Shown here piece by piece: positions 1-7,881 of a stretch of 64,000 bases of DNA. Below the pieces are notes generated by a model. That model did no database searches. It was not told where the DNA came from and worked only from the letters and a program-made list of their open reading frames with translations. Each line of letters opens with the position of its first letter. The stretch's first letter is position 1. The DNA is from an uncultured Winogradskyella sp. GTDB lineage: Bacteria; Bacteroidota; Bacteroidia; Flavobacteriales; Flavobacteriaceae. The translations under genes were made by a program, and so were the position numbers. The stretch covers positions 124,001 through 188,000 of the forward strand of contig NZ_CANMCZ010000002.1 in NCBI RefSeq assembly GCF_947496485.1. Direction: 5' to 3'.

Positions 1-324
1 ACGCTCAAATGAAATAGGTTTCAAGACATAATCTACAGCTTGTAATTCAAAGCCTTCTACAGCATAATCTCTGTATGCTGTTGTAAAAATAACCTTGATG
101 TTTTTATTGATAGATTTTGCAAAAGCAATACCCGAAATTTCAGGCATGTTAATATCTAAGAAGACTAAATCTATATCATTATTGGTAATTGTGTTAAATG
201 CTTCAACGGCATTGCAGCATTGAGCTACAACATCAATTTTTTTAATTTTTGAAAGATGCATGGCAATAATTTCCCTTGCCATAGCTTCGTCATCTACAAT
301 TACACAAGACACATTTTTAGTCAT
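1..324 (-). CDS. LytTR-type response regulator, receiver domain (3' part outside window)
   Basis: The 108 visible codons encode an N-terminal receiver domain: acidic pocket at D11-D12, phospho-acceptor D57 in VFLDINMPEISG, the Thr of the TTAYRDYAVE segment and the conserved Lys in DYVLKPI. The output domain is beyond the window; LytTR is inferred from the partner, a LytS-type kinase whose stop codon lies one base upstream of this start, so the pair forms one operon. The kinase would phosphorylate D57 and the regulator would bind DNA. The ATG (complement of 322-324) is the only sensible start. The receiver call is firm; the LytTR output domain is inference. Confidence 0.85.
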   Translation of the reverse strand, partial: MTKNVSCVIVDDEAMAREIIAMHLSKIKKIDVVAQCCNAVEAFNTITNNDIDLVFLDINMPEISGIAFAKSINKNIKVIFTTAYRDYAVEGFELQAVDYVLKPISFER

Positions 325-325
325 T

Positions 326-1366
326 CTATAGGTCTAATTTTAGTTGTACGTTATAACTGTTTCTAGTTTCCGAAATTTTCAAATTGTACTGATTTTTATA
401 TAATAATTCTAATCGCTTTTTTATGTTTTCTAAACCAATTCCATGTGGTTTGGATAGTTGCTTTTCGTGCGAATTATTAATTGTAAAGTCAATACTATCT
501 GCAGTGCATTCAAACACAACAGTTATAGATAGTTTTCCTTCAATAATCTTACCATGTTTAAAGCTGTTTTCAATAAATGGTAAAAATAACATAGGGGCAA
601 CAGAAAGTGCTTCGGCACAATTAGAGTCTTTAAAACTGATATTTAGGGTATCATTAAATCGTATTTCTTCTAGACTAATATAATCTTTAATATGATTGAT
701 TTCGTCTTTTAAAGCGACCAAGGGCTTATCAACATGGTATAATAAATAATCGAGCAAATTAGATAGTTTCAGTATCATATCTGGCGTTTGTTCAGATTTT
801 TTTAATGCAAAACCATAAATGGTGTTTAAAGTATTGAACAAAAAATGAGGATGAATCTGCATCTTTAAATATTTTAACTCTTGTTCTTTTAATTTGAGCT
901 GTGCTTCTAATATTTTGGCTTCAAGCTCACCACTATACTTGGATTGCTTTAAATTCAGTTTTAATAATTTAAAAGCACTTACAATTATTACAACTAGATA
1001 AACACATGTAATAATAAATAAAGTATTACGAGATAATGATTCAACCTTTGTGAACATAAAGTTGGTCAAAAACGCAATCGCGAAAAAGACCGAAAACATA
1101 ATACTAAAAATGGAAATTATAATAGTGTATAAACTATATAGCCCAAATAAAAAGTAGCGTTTTGTAATGAGGTAATTAGGAATGAGTTTATAAATCGAAA
1201 CATAAGTGGTACCAATTGTTATTGGCATTAAAAACAGAGAAAAATTAAAGATATTACTATCAATAGTGTTATCTGCGCTAAAAGTGAGTGTGAAAAAGAA
1301 AAGAACCGCACACCAAAATAGTAGATGGAGTAGGACTCGTTTTATATAATATTGTTTTGATTTCAA
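326..1366 (-). CDS. LytS/YehU-type sensor histidine kinase
   Basis: 346-residue membrane histidine kinase of the His_kinase (PF06580) family. Residues about 10-135 form four hydrophobic segments, followed by a charged coiled linker (about 140-168). The phospho-accepting His is H174 in IHPHFLFNTLNTIYG, followed by an ATPase domain with N-box FIENSFKHG and G-box GIGLENIKKRLELLY. There is no periplasmic sensor domain of any size, so the signal is probably sensed in or near the membrane. It is immediately upstream of the response regulator at 1-324. Length and architecture are normal for the family. The ligand is unknown. Confidence 0.93.
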   Translation of the reverse strand: MKSKQYYIKRVLLHLLFWCAVLFFFTLTFSADNTIDSNIFNFSLFLMPITIGTTYVSIYKLIPNYLITKRYFLFGLYSLYTIIISIFSIMFSVFFAIAFLTNFMFTKVESLSRNTLFIITCVYLVVIIVSAFKLLKLNLKQSKYSGELEAKILEAQLKLKEQELKYLKMQIHPHFLFNTLNTIYGFALKKSEQTPDMILKLSNLLDYLLYHVDKPLVALKDEINHIKDYISLEEIRFNDTLNISFKDSNCAEALSVAPMLFLPFIENSFKHGKIIEGKLSITVVFECTADSIDFTINNSHEKQLSKPHGIGLENIKKRLELLYKNQYNLKISETRNSYNVQLKLDL

Positions 1367-1558
1367 TTTATTTCAATATTAACACAATAATAGGTCATTT
1401 TTAAATGGTATTTTTATTTAGTAGACGAATGACAGATTTAGCGCTGGTTTCAACATTGAAGTTAAATCCCGAAAGAATTTGGTAGTTGGTCGCATTCTAA
1501 TTTTTTTAATCAAACTTGAGCCTATGTTTGCTTTAAGTTTAATCAAAAAACACAATTT

Positions 1559-1948
1559 ATGTTTTCACAATTATTATTAGTTGGTCGTTTACAAGAAGGC
1601 GGACCAGGTATGTATTTTATTTTAGTAGCCTTTTTATTGTCATTAGTTTTTGTAGCAATGGCTTTTATAAAAAAGAAACAGAATCTTACAGCATCTAATA
1701 AGATGATTGGCTTAGCTGCAGAATCTAGTTTAGTAGCTCTAGTTATAGGTTGTTTAGCGTCTGTTATCGGAATTATTGAGTTATTTGACATGTTAGAAGC
1801 GATTGGTGAAGCAAGACCAGATTTAGTAGCTGCAGGTATAAAGCTATCTTTATTGACTATAACTTTTGGATTATTTGCTTTTGTAATAGCCAGAATTGGG
1901 ATTTTGGTCTATAAATGGAGTCTTAAGTCTGAAGAGAATATATCATAA
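1559..1948 (+). CDS. Small MotA/TolQ/ExbB-like membrane protein
   Basis: 129 residues with three predicted membrane segments (about 17-37, 50-78, 92-117), a short basic loop after the first (KKKQN) and GxxxG-like small residues in the second and third. The hydrophobicity pattern resembles the core helices of MotA/TolQ/ExbB proton-channel proteins as they occur in Bacteroidota, but the protein is shorter than ExbB (about 230 residues) and no ExbD/TolR partner is adjacent. A -7-like box TATGTTTG at 1523-1530 precedes it. The esterase gene follows after a short gap, so they may be cotranscribed. Membrane location is well supported; the channel family is tentative. Confidence 0.6.
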   Translation: MFSQLLLVGRLQEGGPGMYFILVAFLLSLVFVAMAFIKKKQNLTASNKMIGLAAESSLVALVIGCLASVIGIIELFDMLEAIGEARPDLVAAGIKLSLLTITFGLFAFVIARIGILVYKWSLKSEENIS

Positions 1949-1972
1949 AACTCATTTCAAAAAATGCTTCAG

Positions 1973-3196
1973 ATGAAAAATAGTAAAACAATTTTTACAG
2001 TAATCTTACTAAGCATATTTGCTAATATACACGCACAATACGCTCAAAATAAAGACAAAAAAATTGTTATTGGTACAGTGGATAGTTTGTATTCTGAAAT
2101 ATTAAAAGAGCAACGAGAAGTTTGGATACAAGTCCCAGAAGAAACAGATAGCTCAAGAAAATATCCAGTTATCTATGTGTTAGACGCATCTAAAAATTTC
2201 TATTCTATCACAGCAATGCTTAAGCAACTAATACCTTGGAAGATTCCTAACTCAATTATTGTAGGTATTACCAATACAGATAGAACAAGAGATTTTACAA
2301 CAACCAATGTTCCATTTCAACGTGGACATGAATCAAAAACTTCTGGAGGTGCTAGAAATTTCTTAAAGTTTATTGAAAAAGAATTAAAGCCTTTTATAAA
2401 TAGTAAATACCCAACAGAGAATAATAATACCATTATTGGCCACTCTACAGGTGGCTTATTTGTACTCTACACTTTTTTGAATCACGATAAAGTTTTTGAC
2501 AACTATTTGGCCATAGACCCAAGTCTTTGGTGGGATAATGAGCGCCTCGTAAAAGAAGCTGAAGAAAAAATTAATACGAAAAACCTGAAAGAGAAATCAT
2601 TATATATTGCAGTAGCTAACAGTCTTGGCAAAGCCATGGATACGGTAAAAGTAAGAAAAGACAAAACTGTGCCTACAGAGCAGATTAGAGCCAATTTAAA
2701 GTTTCATGATTTACTGGTTGAACATAGCGAAAAACTGGATTTTAAATGGGAGTACTTTAAAGATGAAGATCACGGTAGTATTGTTGTACCAGCACAATAT
2801 AATGGGTTGCGATCTATTTTTTCTTGGTTTCCATTCCATGAAATGTGGAGGTTTAATACCCCAAAAAGGTATTCTATTAAACAACTTACAGATCCTTATT
2901 ACAAGCACTACAAAAAACTGAGCAAACGAATGAAGCGTGAAATAAAACCAGATTGGAATTTAATAAATGATGTTGGTTTCTTTATGTTAGAAGGCCATAA
3001 TCTTCCTGAAAAAGCGCTTGCTTTTTTTGAAATGAATATTGATTTTTATCCAGATAAGTCAGGAAGTTATGTTGCATTAGGGGATTATTATATGTCACAA
3101 AAAGATAAATTAGTAGCTATTGCATATTATAAAAAAGCTATTGAAATAGATGGTAATGAAGATGCTCAAATGAAATTAAAAAAAATAGAAAATTAA
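1973..3196 (+). CDS. Secreted alpha/beta-hydrolase esterase with C-terminal TPR
   Basis: About 407 residues. The start at 1973 gives a clean signal peptide (MKNSKTIFTVILLSIFANIHAQ); an ATG three codons earlier is also in frame. Residues about 30-290 match the putative-esterase fold (PF00756, esterase D/IroE type): nucleophile motif GHSTGG, then DPSLWW and a late HGS giving the expected Ser-Asp-His set. Residues about 340-405 look like one or two TPR units (ALGDYYMSQKDKLVAIAYYKKAIEID). It should hydrolyse esters in the periplasm or outside; the substrate is unknown. A terminator follows at 3213-3246. Confidence 0.85.
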   Translation: MKNSKTIFTVILLSIFANIHAQYAQNKDKKIVIGTVDSLYSEILKEQREVWIQVPEETDSSRKYPVIYVLDASKNFYSITAMLKQLIPWKIPNSIIVGITNTDRTRDFTTTNVPFQRGHESKTSGGARNFLKFIEKELKPFINSKYPTENNNTIIGHSTGGLFVLYTFLNHDKVFDNYLAIDPSLWWDNERLVKEAEEKINTKNLKEKSLYIAVANSLGKAMDTVKVRKDKTVPTEQIRANLKFHDLLVEHSEKLDFKWEYFKDEDHGSIVVPAQYNGLRSIFSWFPFHEMWRFNTPKRYSIKQLTDPYYKHYKKLSKRMKREIKPDWNLINDVGFFMLEGHNLPEKALAFFEMNIDFYPDKSGSYVALGDYYMSQKDKLVAIAYYKKAIEIDGNEDAQMKLKKIEN

Positions 3197-3212
3197 TAAA
3201 ACACTAGCATGT

Positions 3213-3246
3213 AAAAAAAGCGAACTCTAAAAAGTTCGCTTTTTTG
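3213..3246 (+). terminator. Rho-independent terminator after the esterase gene
   Basis: Perfect stem AAAAAAGCGAACT / AGTTCGCTTTTTT around a short loop, ending in a run of six T. It closes the 1559-3196 transcription unit. The final T-run is shared with the presumed -33 element of the next promoter. Confidence 0.85.
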
Positions 3247-3275
3247 ATGCATAGAGTTTTTATTCTGTAATTTTG
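3243..3275 (+). promoter_or_regulatory. Bacteroidota-type promoter for the DUF2721 gene
   Basis: TTTG at 3243-3246, a 21-base spacer, and TAATTTTG at 3268-3275, a full match to the Bacteroidota housekeeping consensus TTTG-N19-21-TAnnTTTG. The start codon follows 13 bases later, so the 5' leader would be very short. Confidence 0.65.
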
Positions 3276-3288
3276 TAAAAATGACTGT

Positions 3289-3696
3289 ATGGAAGAACTA
3301 ACGCTCACAACACCAGCACTTTTATTCTCGGCAATATCCTTAATTATGCTAGCGTATACTAACCGATTTTTGGCTTATGCCGCGGTTATTAGAAACCTAA
3401 GTGAAAAATATAAGGAGACACAACAAAAGTCTTTAAAACGTCAGATTAATAATTTAAAACTGAGGTTAAACCTTACAAGATATATGCAAATCTTTGGAAT
3501 TACAAGCCTTTTGCTCTGTGTTCTAACTATGTTTTTGATTTATATATCGCAACATATTATAGCAGTTTGGGTTTTTGGAATTGCATTATTACTTCTAATT
3601 ATGTCTTTATCACTATTAATTAAAGAAATTCAAATATCAGCCAAAGCATTACAACATCACCTAAGAGATATCGAAGATCATTTAAAAGATAAATAA
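3289..3696 (+). CDS. DUF2721 family membrane protein
   Basis: 135 residues with an N-terminal membrane segment (about 7-32), a basic amphipathic stretch (KETQQKSLKRQINNLKLRLNL) and two further segments (about 65-87 and 92-110), ending in a charged tail. This segment order and the SLIMLAYTNRFL...AAVIRNL pattern are those of the DUF2721 family, whose function is unknown. It has its own promoter, and its stop lies 81 bases before the next gene, an ECF sigma factor. It is of usual length and intact. Confidence 0.8.
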   Translation: MEELTLTTPALLFSAISLIMLAYTNRFLAYAAVIRNLSEKYKETQQKSLKRQINNLKLRLNLTRYMQIFGITSLLLCVLTMFLIYISQHIIAVWVFGIALLLLIMSLSLLIKEIQISAKALQHHLRDIEDHLKDK

Positions 3697-3709
3697 TTTT
3701 TAAAATAAT

Positions 3710-3735
3710 TGTGACTTCTCTTACAATGTAGTGTC
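3710..3735 (+). promoter_or_regulatory. Possible ECF-type promoter upstream of the sigma factor gene
   Basis: TGTGACTT at 3710-3717 and GTGTC at 3731-3735 have the shape of an ECF promoter (an AC-containing -35 and a GTC-type -10) and lie 43 bases before the TTG start. ECF sigma genes are often autoregulated. There is no TAnnTTTG box in this gap. This is a pattern match only. Confidence 0.35.
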
Positions 3736-3777
3736 TTAACTTAATAAGTAACATTAATACTATACAATAAAGATTCA

Positions 3778-4371
3778 TTGACACAAGACGCTGTTCATAC
3801 CCTTACCGATGAAGCGCTAGTAGAAGCTATCGTAAAAACTAACGACACATTGTTGTTTGAGGTACTGTACGATAGATTTGCGAATATGGTGTATAATAAG
3901 TGTTATGGGTTTGCAAATGGAGTTGATGAGGCTAAAGATTTGACACAAGATGTTTTTCTTAGAGTTTTTGTAAAATTAGGAAGCTTTAAAGGAAAGTCTA
4001 AGTTCTCAACATGGTTATATGCATTTACCTATAATCATTGTGTAAATTATGTAACAAGAAATACAGCTAAAAAGTTTGAAAAAAAATCTGTAAGTTCTGA
4101 AAGCGTTGATATTGAAAATATAGGTGAAGATATAGATTCTACTCACGAGTTTCAAAACATGAGAGTAGAACAATTGAAGAAAGTGATGGAGCTAATTTCT
4201 CCTGATGAAAAGATGATATTGTTGCTGAAGTACCAAGATAATTTAACAATTAAAGAATTATCTGAAGCTTTAGATATCGGTGAGAGTGCCGTTAAAATGC
4301 GTTTAAAAAGAGCAAAAGAAAAACTAGTACAGAAGTACACTAATTATACCGAAGATGGAAAATCCATTTAA
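3778..4371 (+). CDS. ECF-type RNA polymerase sigma factor
   Basis: 197 residues. Region 2 is at about 22-90 (FEVLYDRFANMVYNKC, DLTQDVFLRVF, STWLYAFTYNHCVNYV), a variable acidic linker at 95-125, and region 4 at about 130-185 with an HTH (ISPDEKMILLLKYQDNLTI, IGESAVKMRLKRAKEKL). The start is TTG at 3778; no ATG in frame would keep region 2 whole. It overlaps a 57-codon ORF (4355-4528) by 17 bases and is followed by a mechanosensitive-channel-like gene, which suggests a membrane or osmotic stress regulon. No classical anti-sigma gene with a membrane segment is adjacent. Confidence 0.92.
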   Translation: MTQDAVHTLTDEALVEAIVKTNDTLLFEVLYDRFANMVYNKCYGFANGVDEAKDLTQDVFLRVFVKLGSFKGKSKFSTWLYAFTYNHCVNYVTRNTAKKFEKKSVSSESVDIENIGEDIDSTHEFQNMRVEQLKKVMELISPDEKMILLLKYQDNLTIKELSEALDIGESAVKMRLKRAKEKLVQKYTNYTEDGKSI

Positions 4372-4528
4372 GCAAATAAACCAACCTCTAAAGGAAGTTC
4401 CTGCTGAGCTTAAGAGCAAAGTCATGCACGACATTGCCATGGCGAAGCTATTGATGGATTTGGCTGAGCTATTTTCGTATAATTTAGGTCATGTTATTGA
4501 CACTGTAAGTAGTAGTAGAAAAAAGTAA
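4355..4528 (+). CDS. 57-residue protein overlapping the sigma gene; candidate sigma regulator
   Basis: ATG at 4355 lies inside the sigma factor gene (17-base overlap, +1 frame) and the reading frame runs to a TAA at 4526-4528. The product starts MENPFKQINQPLKEVPAEL, then predicts as helical (KSKVMHDIAMAKLLMDLAELF) and ends in a Ser/Lys tail. It has no membrane segment or signal. The overlap implies translational coupling to the sigma factor, the arrangement expected of a sigma partner. I know similar small ORFs beside this sigma type in flavobacteria only from memory. A role as anti-sigma factor is inference. Confidence 0.7.
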   Translation: MENPFKQINQPLKEVPAELKSKVMHDIAMAKLLMDLAELFSYNLGHVIDTVSSSRKK

Positions 4529-4563
4529 ATACTTAATTAACCCTAACATTAAAAAATTATAGT

Positions 4564-5397
4564 ATGGATAAAGTAAGCGAATTTTCAGAAGTAGCAATGA
4601 AATCTCTGACTAATATTTGGTTCGAAATCACTAATATATTTCCTAATATCATCGGAGCATTTATTGTACTAATTATTGGTTGGATAATTACCAAGTTAGT
4701 AGTTAAGCTTATAAAAAAGGTTTTAAAATTGGTTAAGGCTAATAAGCTCGATGAGAAAATTAATGAGATTGAAATTATAGAAGGTAAGCAACTCAATTTT
4801 GATACCGTAAAAGTTGTTTCAAAAGTTGTAAAATATCTAATGTATATGATATTGCTGGTAACGGCATCAGATATTATGGGATTAGATATTATCACCAAAC
4901 AAATAAGTGACCTCATATCTTATTTACCAAAACTATTTTCTGCTTTAATTGTATTTATAGTTGGACTTTTATTTGCAAACTTTGTTAAGAATGGTTTGAA
5001 ATCACTTTTTGAATCCATGGATTTATCTGGTGGTAAAATGATAAGTCAGGTGGTATTTTTCTTAATGCTAACATTTATATCCGTTACAGCATTAAACCAA
5101 GCAGGAATTGATACTGAAATAATCACCAACAATATCAATATGATTATTGCGGCCTTTCTTTTAGCATTTGCAATTGCTTTTGGGTTAGGTGCTAGAGAAG
5201 TAGTAGGTAAGTTGCTAAAGACGTTTTACGCTCGCAAAACATTTGAAATTGGTCAGGCTATAACTTTTCAAGGTGAGAATTACACCGTAGAATCTGTTGA
5301 AAATATTTCGGTGATATTAAAAAATTCAAAAGGGAAATTAATTGTTCCTATAAACGATTTAGTAGAAAATCAAGTACAAATGCAGGATCAACTATAA
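4564..5397 (+). CDS. Mechanosensitive ion channel-like membrane protein
   Basis: 277 residues. An amphipathic N-terminus is followed by a membrane helix (about 20-42), a basic/acidic linker, then helices at about 80-100, 120-140, 158-180 and 193-218, ending with a short soluble beta segment (ENYTVESVENISVILKNSKGKLIVPINDLVE) that resembles a reduced MscS beta domain. The G/A-rich helix AFLLAFAIAFGLGAREVVGKLL fits the MscS pore-lining helix. Conserved-TM-helix (PF05552) proteins of this kind probably open under membrane tension. It belongs to the ECF sigma unit (36 bases after the small ORF). Confidence 0.8.
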   Translation: MDKVSEFSEVAMKSLTNIWFEITNIFPNIIGAFIVLIIGWIITKLVVKLIKKVLKLVKANKLDEKINEIEIIEGKQLNFDTVKVVSKVVKYLMYMILLVTASDIMGLDIITKQISDLISYLPKLFSALIVFIVGLLFANFVKNGLKSLFESMDLSGGKMISQVVFFLMLTFISVTALNQAGIDTEIITNNINMIIAAFLLAFAIAFGLGAREVVGKLLKTFYARKTFEIGQAITFQGENYTVESVENISVILKNSKGKLIVPINDLVENQVQMQDQL

Positions 5398-5411
5398 GGT
5401 TAGGGTTATAG

Positions 5412-5431
5412 ATTTTATGTTTACATAAAAT
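5412..5431. repeat. Perfect 9-bp inverted repeat with 2-base loop
   Basis: ATTTTATGT TT ACATAAAAT lies between the stop of the channel gene and its terminator. It is too AT-rich and lacks the T-run to be a terminator itself, so it could be a protein-binding site or chance in an AT-rich gap. Confidence 0.4.
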
Positions 5432-5460
5432 GCGATCCTGCACGTACTTGACGTTTAAAG

Positions 5461-5488
5461 AACCTCTTCCAAAAGAAGAGGTTTTTTT
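5461..5488 (+). terminator. Rho-independent terminator of the sigma/channel unit
   Basis: Perfect stem AACCTCTTC / GAAGAGGTT with a 5-base loop and seven T. It ends the plus-strand unit; the minus-strand helicase gene ends 45 bases further on and has no A-run on this side, so the hairpin serves the plus strand. Confidence 0.85.
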
Positions 5489-5533
5489 ATTTTTATGTTG
5501 AGTACTTAGTCTTAACCTAACAGAAAAAATAAA

Positions 5534-6886
5534 TTATTTGTTCTTGTTGCGCCGATTATAGTTTTTATCGCCTCTGGTTTTTGGCTTTTTATACTTTTTA
5601 GCAATTTCTCTTCTGTATGAGCCTCCTAAATTTTCTTTTTTGTTTTTATCCTTTTTATCATGAAATGCTGGTCCAGGCGCATCTTCATCCCTTCTTTTTA
5701 AAGGGTTATAACGTTCATTTATTTGTGGACGTTCTTCTTCTATTAATTCTTTAGAGATTTCGACACTATCAGGAAGCTCTAGTGTTTCTATGGTCATTTG
5801 CATGAGTTCTTCAAGTCTTATTCTTGATTCTTGCTCATTTTCAGTAGAAAACAATATGGCATGGCCTTCTTTTTCAGCACGACCAGTTCTACCAATTCTG
5901 TGCATATAGTTTTCAGGATAATCAGGTGTATCAAAATTAATAACATGAGACACATCATCAATGTCTAAACCTCTCGCCATTACATCTGTAGCAACTAAAA
6001 TACGATGTTCTCCTTCCCTGAACTGTTCAATACTTCGTAATCTGTAGTTTTGGGTTTTATTAGAATGGATCACACAAGTTTGACTAGGAAATAAGTCTTC
6101 AAGCATATCAAACAGACGATCTGCCATGCGTTTATAAGCTACAAAAATTAAGACTCTTGAAAACTCTTCTTTATCCTTAAGTAAATATTCCAGTAGATTT
6201 ACTTTAGTGTAGAAATTTGGAACATTATAGCGTTCTTGTTTAATATTTTCTAATGGAGTACCAGAAACTGCGATTGATATCTTTGTAGGATTTATAAAGA
6301 AATCGGTAATTAATTCATCAACATCTTTAGTCATCGTAGCCGAAAACATAATATTTTGACGACGTGGTGGAAGAATATCAAAAATATTCATTAACTGATG
6401 CCTAAAACCTAAATCTAGCATCACATCAACTTCGTCAATCACTAATTTTTGAATAGATTTTAATTGTAAAACTCTACTTACTGCCAAATCATATAAGCGA
6501 CCAGGAGTAGCTACAATAATATCTTGACCTTGGGCAACGGCTTGTTTTTGAGTATTAATATTAGTACCGCCATAAACTCCCAATACGCGATTGTTAATGT
6601 ATTTAGATAGTTTTTCAATTTCATTGACCACTTGCACAACCAATTCTCTTGTTGGTACCAAAACCAAAACTCTGGGATTATCTTGTTTAGAATATTTTAG
6701 ATTTCTCAAGATTGGTAACATGTATGCAAAGGTTTTACCTGTACCAGTTTGCGCAATACCAACAACGTCTTTGCCAGAAGCCACAACATTAAAAGCTTCA
6801 GCTTGAATAGGTGTAGGACTTTCAAAGCCTAAATCATCTATGGCATTATATAAAGGTGTGTTTAAATTTAGATCTTGAAACGTCAC
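5534..6886 (-). CDS. DEAD-box ATP-dependent RNA helicase
   Basis: 450 residues with all helicase motifs in order: Q motif (TPIQAEA), I AQTGTGKT (45-52), Ia PTRELV, Ib TPGRL, II DEVD (151-154), III SAT (182-184), IV VLIFVAYK, V VATDVMARGLDID and VI HRIGRTGR. Motif II has Val in place of the usual Ala, which keeps both acidic residues. The basic tail (about 375-450, rich in K, R, N) is typical of RhlE-like helicases and should bind RNA. The likely role is RNA remodelling in ribosome assembly, decay or cold adaptation. The next gene upstream, the epimerase, is also on the minus strand but 40 bases apart, and a promoter-like box lies between. Confidence 0.93.
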   Translation of the reverse strand: MTFQDLNLNTPLYNAIDDLGFESPTPIQAEAFNVVASGKDVVGIAQTGTGKTFAYMLPILRNLKYSKQDNPRVLVLVPTRELVVQVVNEIEKLSKYINNRVLGVYGGTNINTQKQAVAQGQDIIVATPGRLYDLAVSRVLQLKSIQKLVIDEVDVMLDLGFRHQLMNIFDILPPRRQNIMFSATMTKDVDELITDFFINPTKISIAVSGTPLENIKQERYNVPNFYTKVNLLEYLLKDKEEFSRVLIFVAYKRMADRLFDMLEDLFPSQTCVIHSNKTQNYRLRSIEQFREGEHRILVATDVMARGLDIDDVSHVINFDTPDYPENYMHRIGRTGRAEKEGHAILFSTENEQESRIRLEELMQMTIETLELPDSVEISKELIEEERPQINERYNPLKRRDEDAPGPAFHDKKDKNKKENLGGSYRREIAKKYKKPKTRGDKNYNRRNKNK

Positions 6887-6903
6887 GGTTTGGTTTTAAG
6901 TGG

Positions 6904-6936
6904 CAAAGCTAACATTTATAATCTACTTACCCTAAA
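6904..6936 (-). promoter_or_regulatory. Promoter for the DEAD-box helicase
   Basis: On the minus strand TAGCTTTG (complement of 6904-6911) matches TAnnTTTG, with TTTA 21 bases upstream in place of TTTG. The box lies 17 bases before the helicase start and overlaps the end of the epimerase gene. Confidence 0.55.
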
Positions 6937-7817
6937 TGCCTATTGTCTATTTCAATAGAGTAACTGGCGTTAAAAACAGAACCAGATTCAAGTGAGATAA
7001 TACCTTCTTTATCTTCAATTTTTTGATTGGTAGTTTCAACATCTGCAATTCCAAGCCATGGTTCAATACAAACATAAGGTGCATTTGGTTTTGCCCAAAT
7101 TCCTAAATATGGGAAACCTTTATATTTCATAGATAAAACATCACCTTTAATTTTATGTTTTAAGGTGACTTTTCTAGATTTTAAATCCTTAAAAATAAGG
7201 GCATCCTCATTAAATAAATCTCCGTGAAGTTCAATTTTGTTACTCTCAACAATTACTGATTTTGTCTTGTTTGTTACTAGACCATTTTCCATGTTTAACA
7301 AATAAGATTTACTATTTTCTGACTTTTCAAACTCTAAATAATAATCTGTATAGCTTTCATCTTTATAAAGAGGGCAAGCAAAAGCAGGATGTCCTCCAAG
7401 AGAGAAAAATAATGTCTTAGAATCAATGTTTTTAACACTGTGGCTGACAGTTAGAACATTGTTGTCTAATTGATATGAAATTTCATATTGAAATAAAAAG
7501 GGATATGTTTCATATAATTGATCGTTGGATGTTAGAATCAAAGCAATTTTTGAATTCGAGTGATTTTTTACTTTAAATTGATCACTATGTCTAACAAAAC
7601 CATGTTTTGACATTTTATAGATTTTGTTGTCATAGATATAGCTATCATTTTTCATGGAGCCAATTACTGGAAATAAATTTGGTGCAGAGCTTCCCCAAAC
7701 ATTCGGATCTGCATGCCACATAAACTCATTATTGTTTTTTACAGAAGTTATGGCCTTAAGTTCTGCACCGATAGGTTTTATATCTATTTGGAGTAAATGG
7801 TTTTTTAGGATTAACAT
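6927..7817 (-). CDS. Aldose 1-epimerase family protein (LacX-like)
   Basis: 296 residues, the usual length of the LacX branch of the aldose-epimerase fold (PF01263). Seen: an N-terminal beta-rich segment (IKPIGAELKAI), FGT-like substrate segment HGFVRHSDQF, the conserved His in SLGGHPAFACPL, and the C-terminal EPWLGIADVE with the acidic catalytic position. It should interconvert anomers of a sugar or sugar derivative in the cytoplasm; there is no signal peptide. Neighbours give no pathway clue. The family is clear, the substrate is not. Confidence 0.88.
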   Translation of the reverse strand: MLILKNHLLQIDIKPIGAELKAITSVKNNNEFMWHADPNVWGSSAPNLFPVIGSMKNDSYIYDNKIYKMSKHGFVRHSDQFKVKNHSNSKIALILTSNDQLYETYPFLFQYEISYQLDNNVLTVSHSVKNIDSKTLFFSLGGHPAFACPLYKDESYTDYYLEFEKSENSKSYLLNMENGLVTNKTKSVIVESNKIELHGDLFNEDALIFKDLKSRKVTLKHKIKGDVLSMKYKGFPYLGIWAKPNAPYVCIEPWLGIADVETTNQKIEDKEGIISLESGSVFNASYSIEIDNRHLG

Positions 7818-7881
7818 TTCAAAGTGGTAATAGAATTAAATAGTACTAATGATAGAAGTAATATTCGCAGTAAATAAAAGA

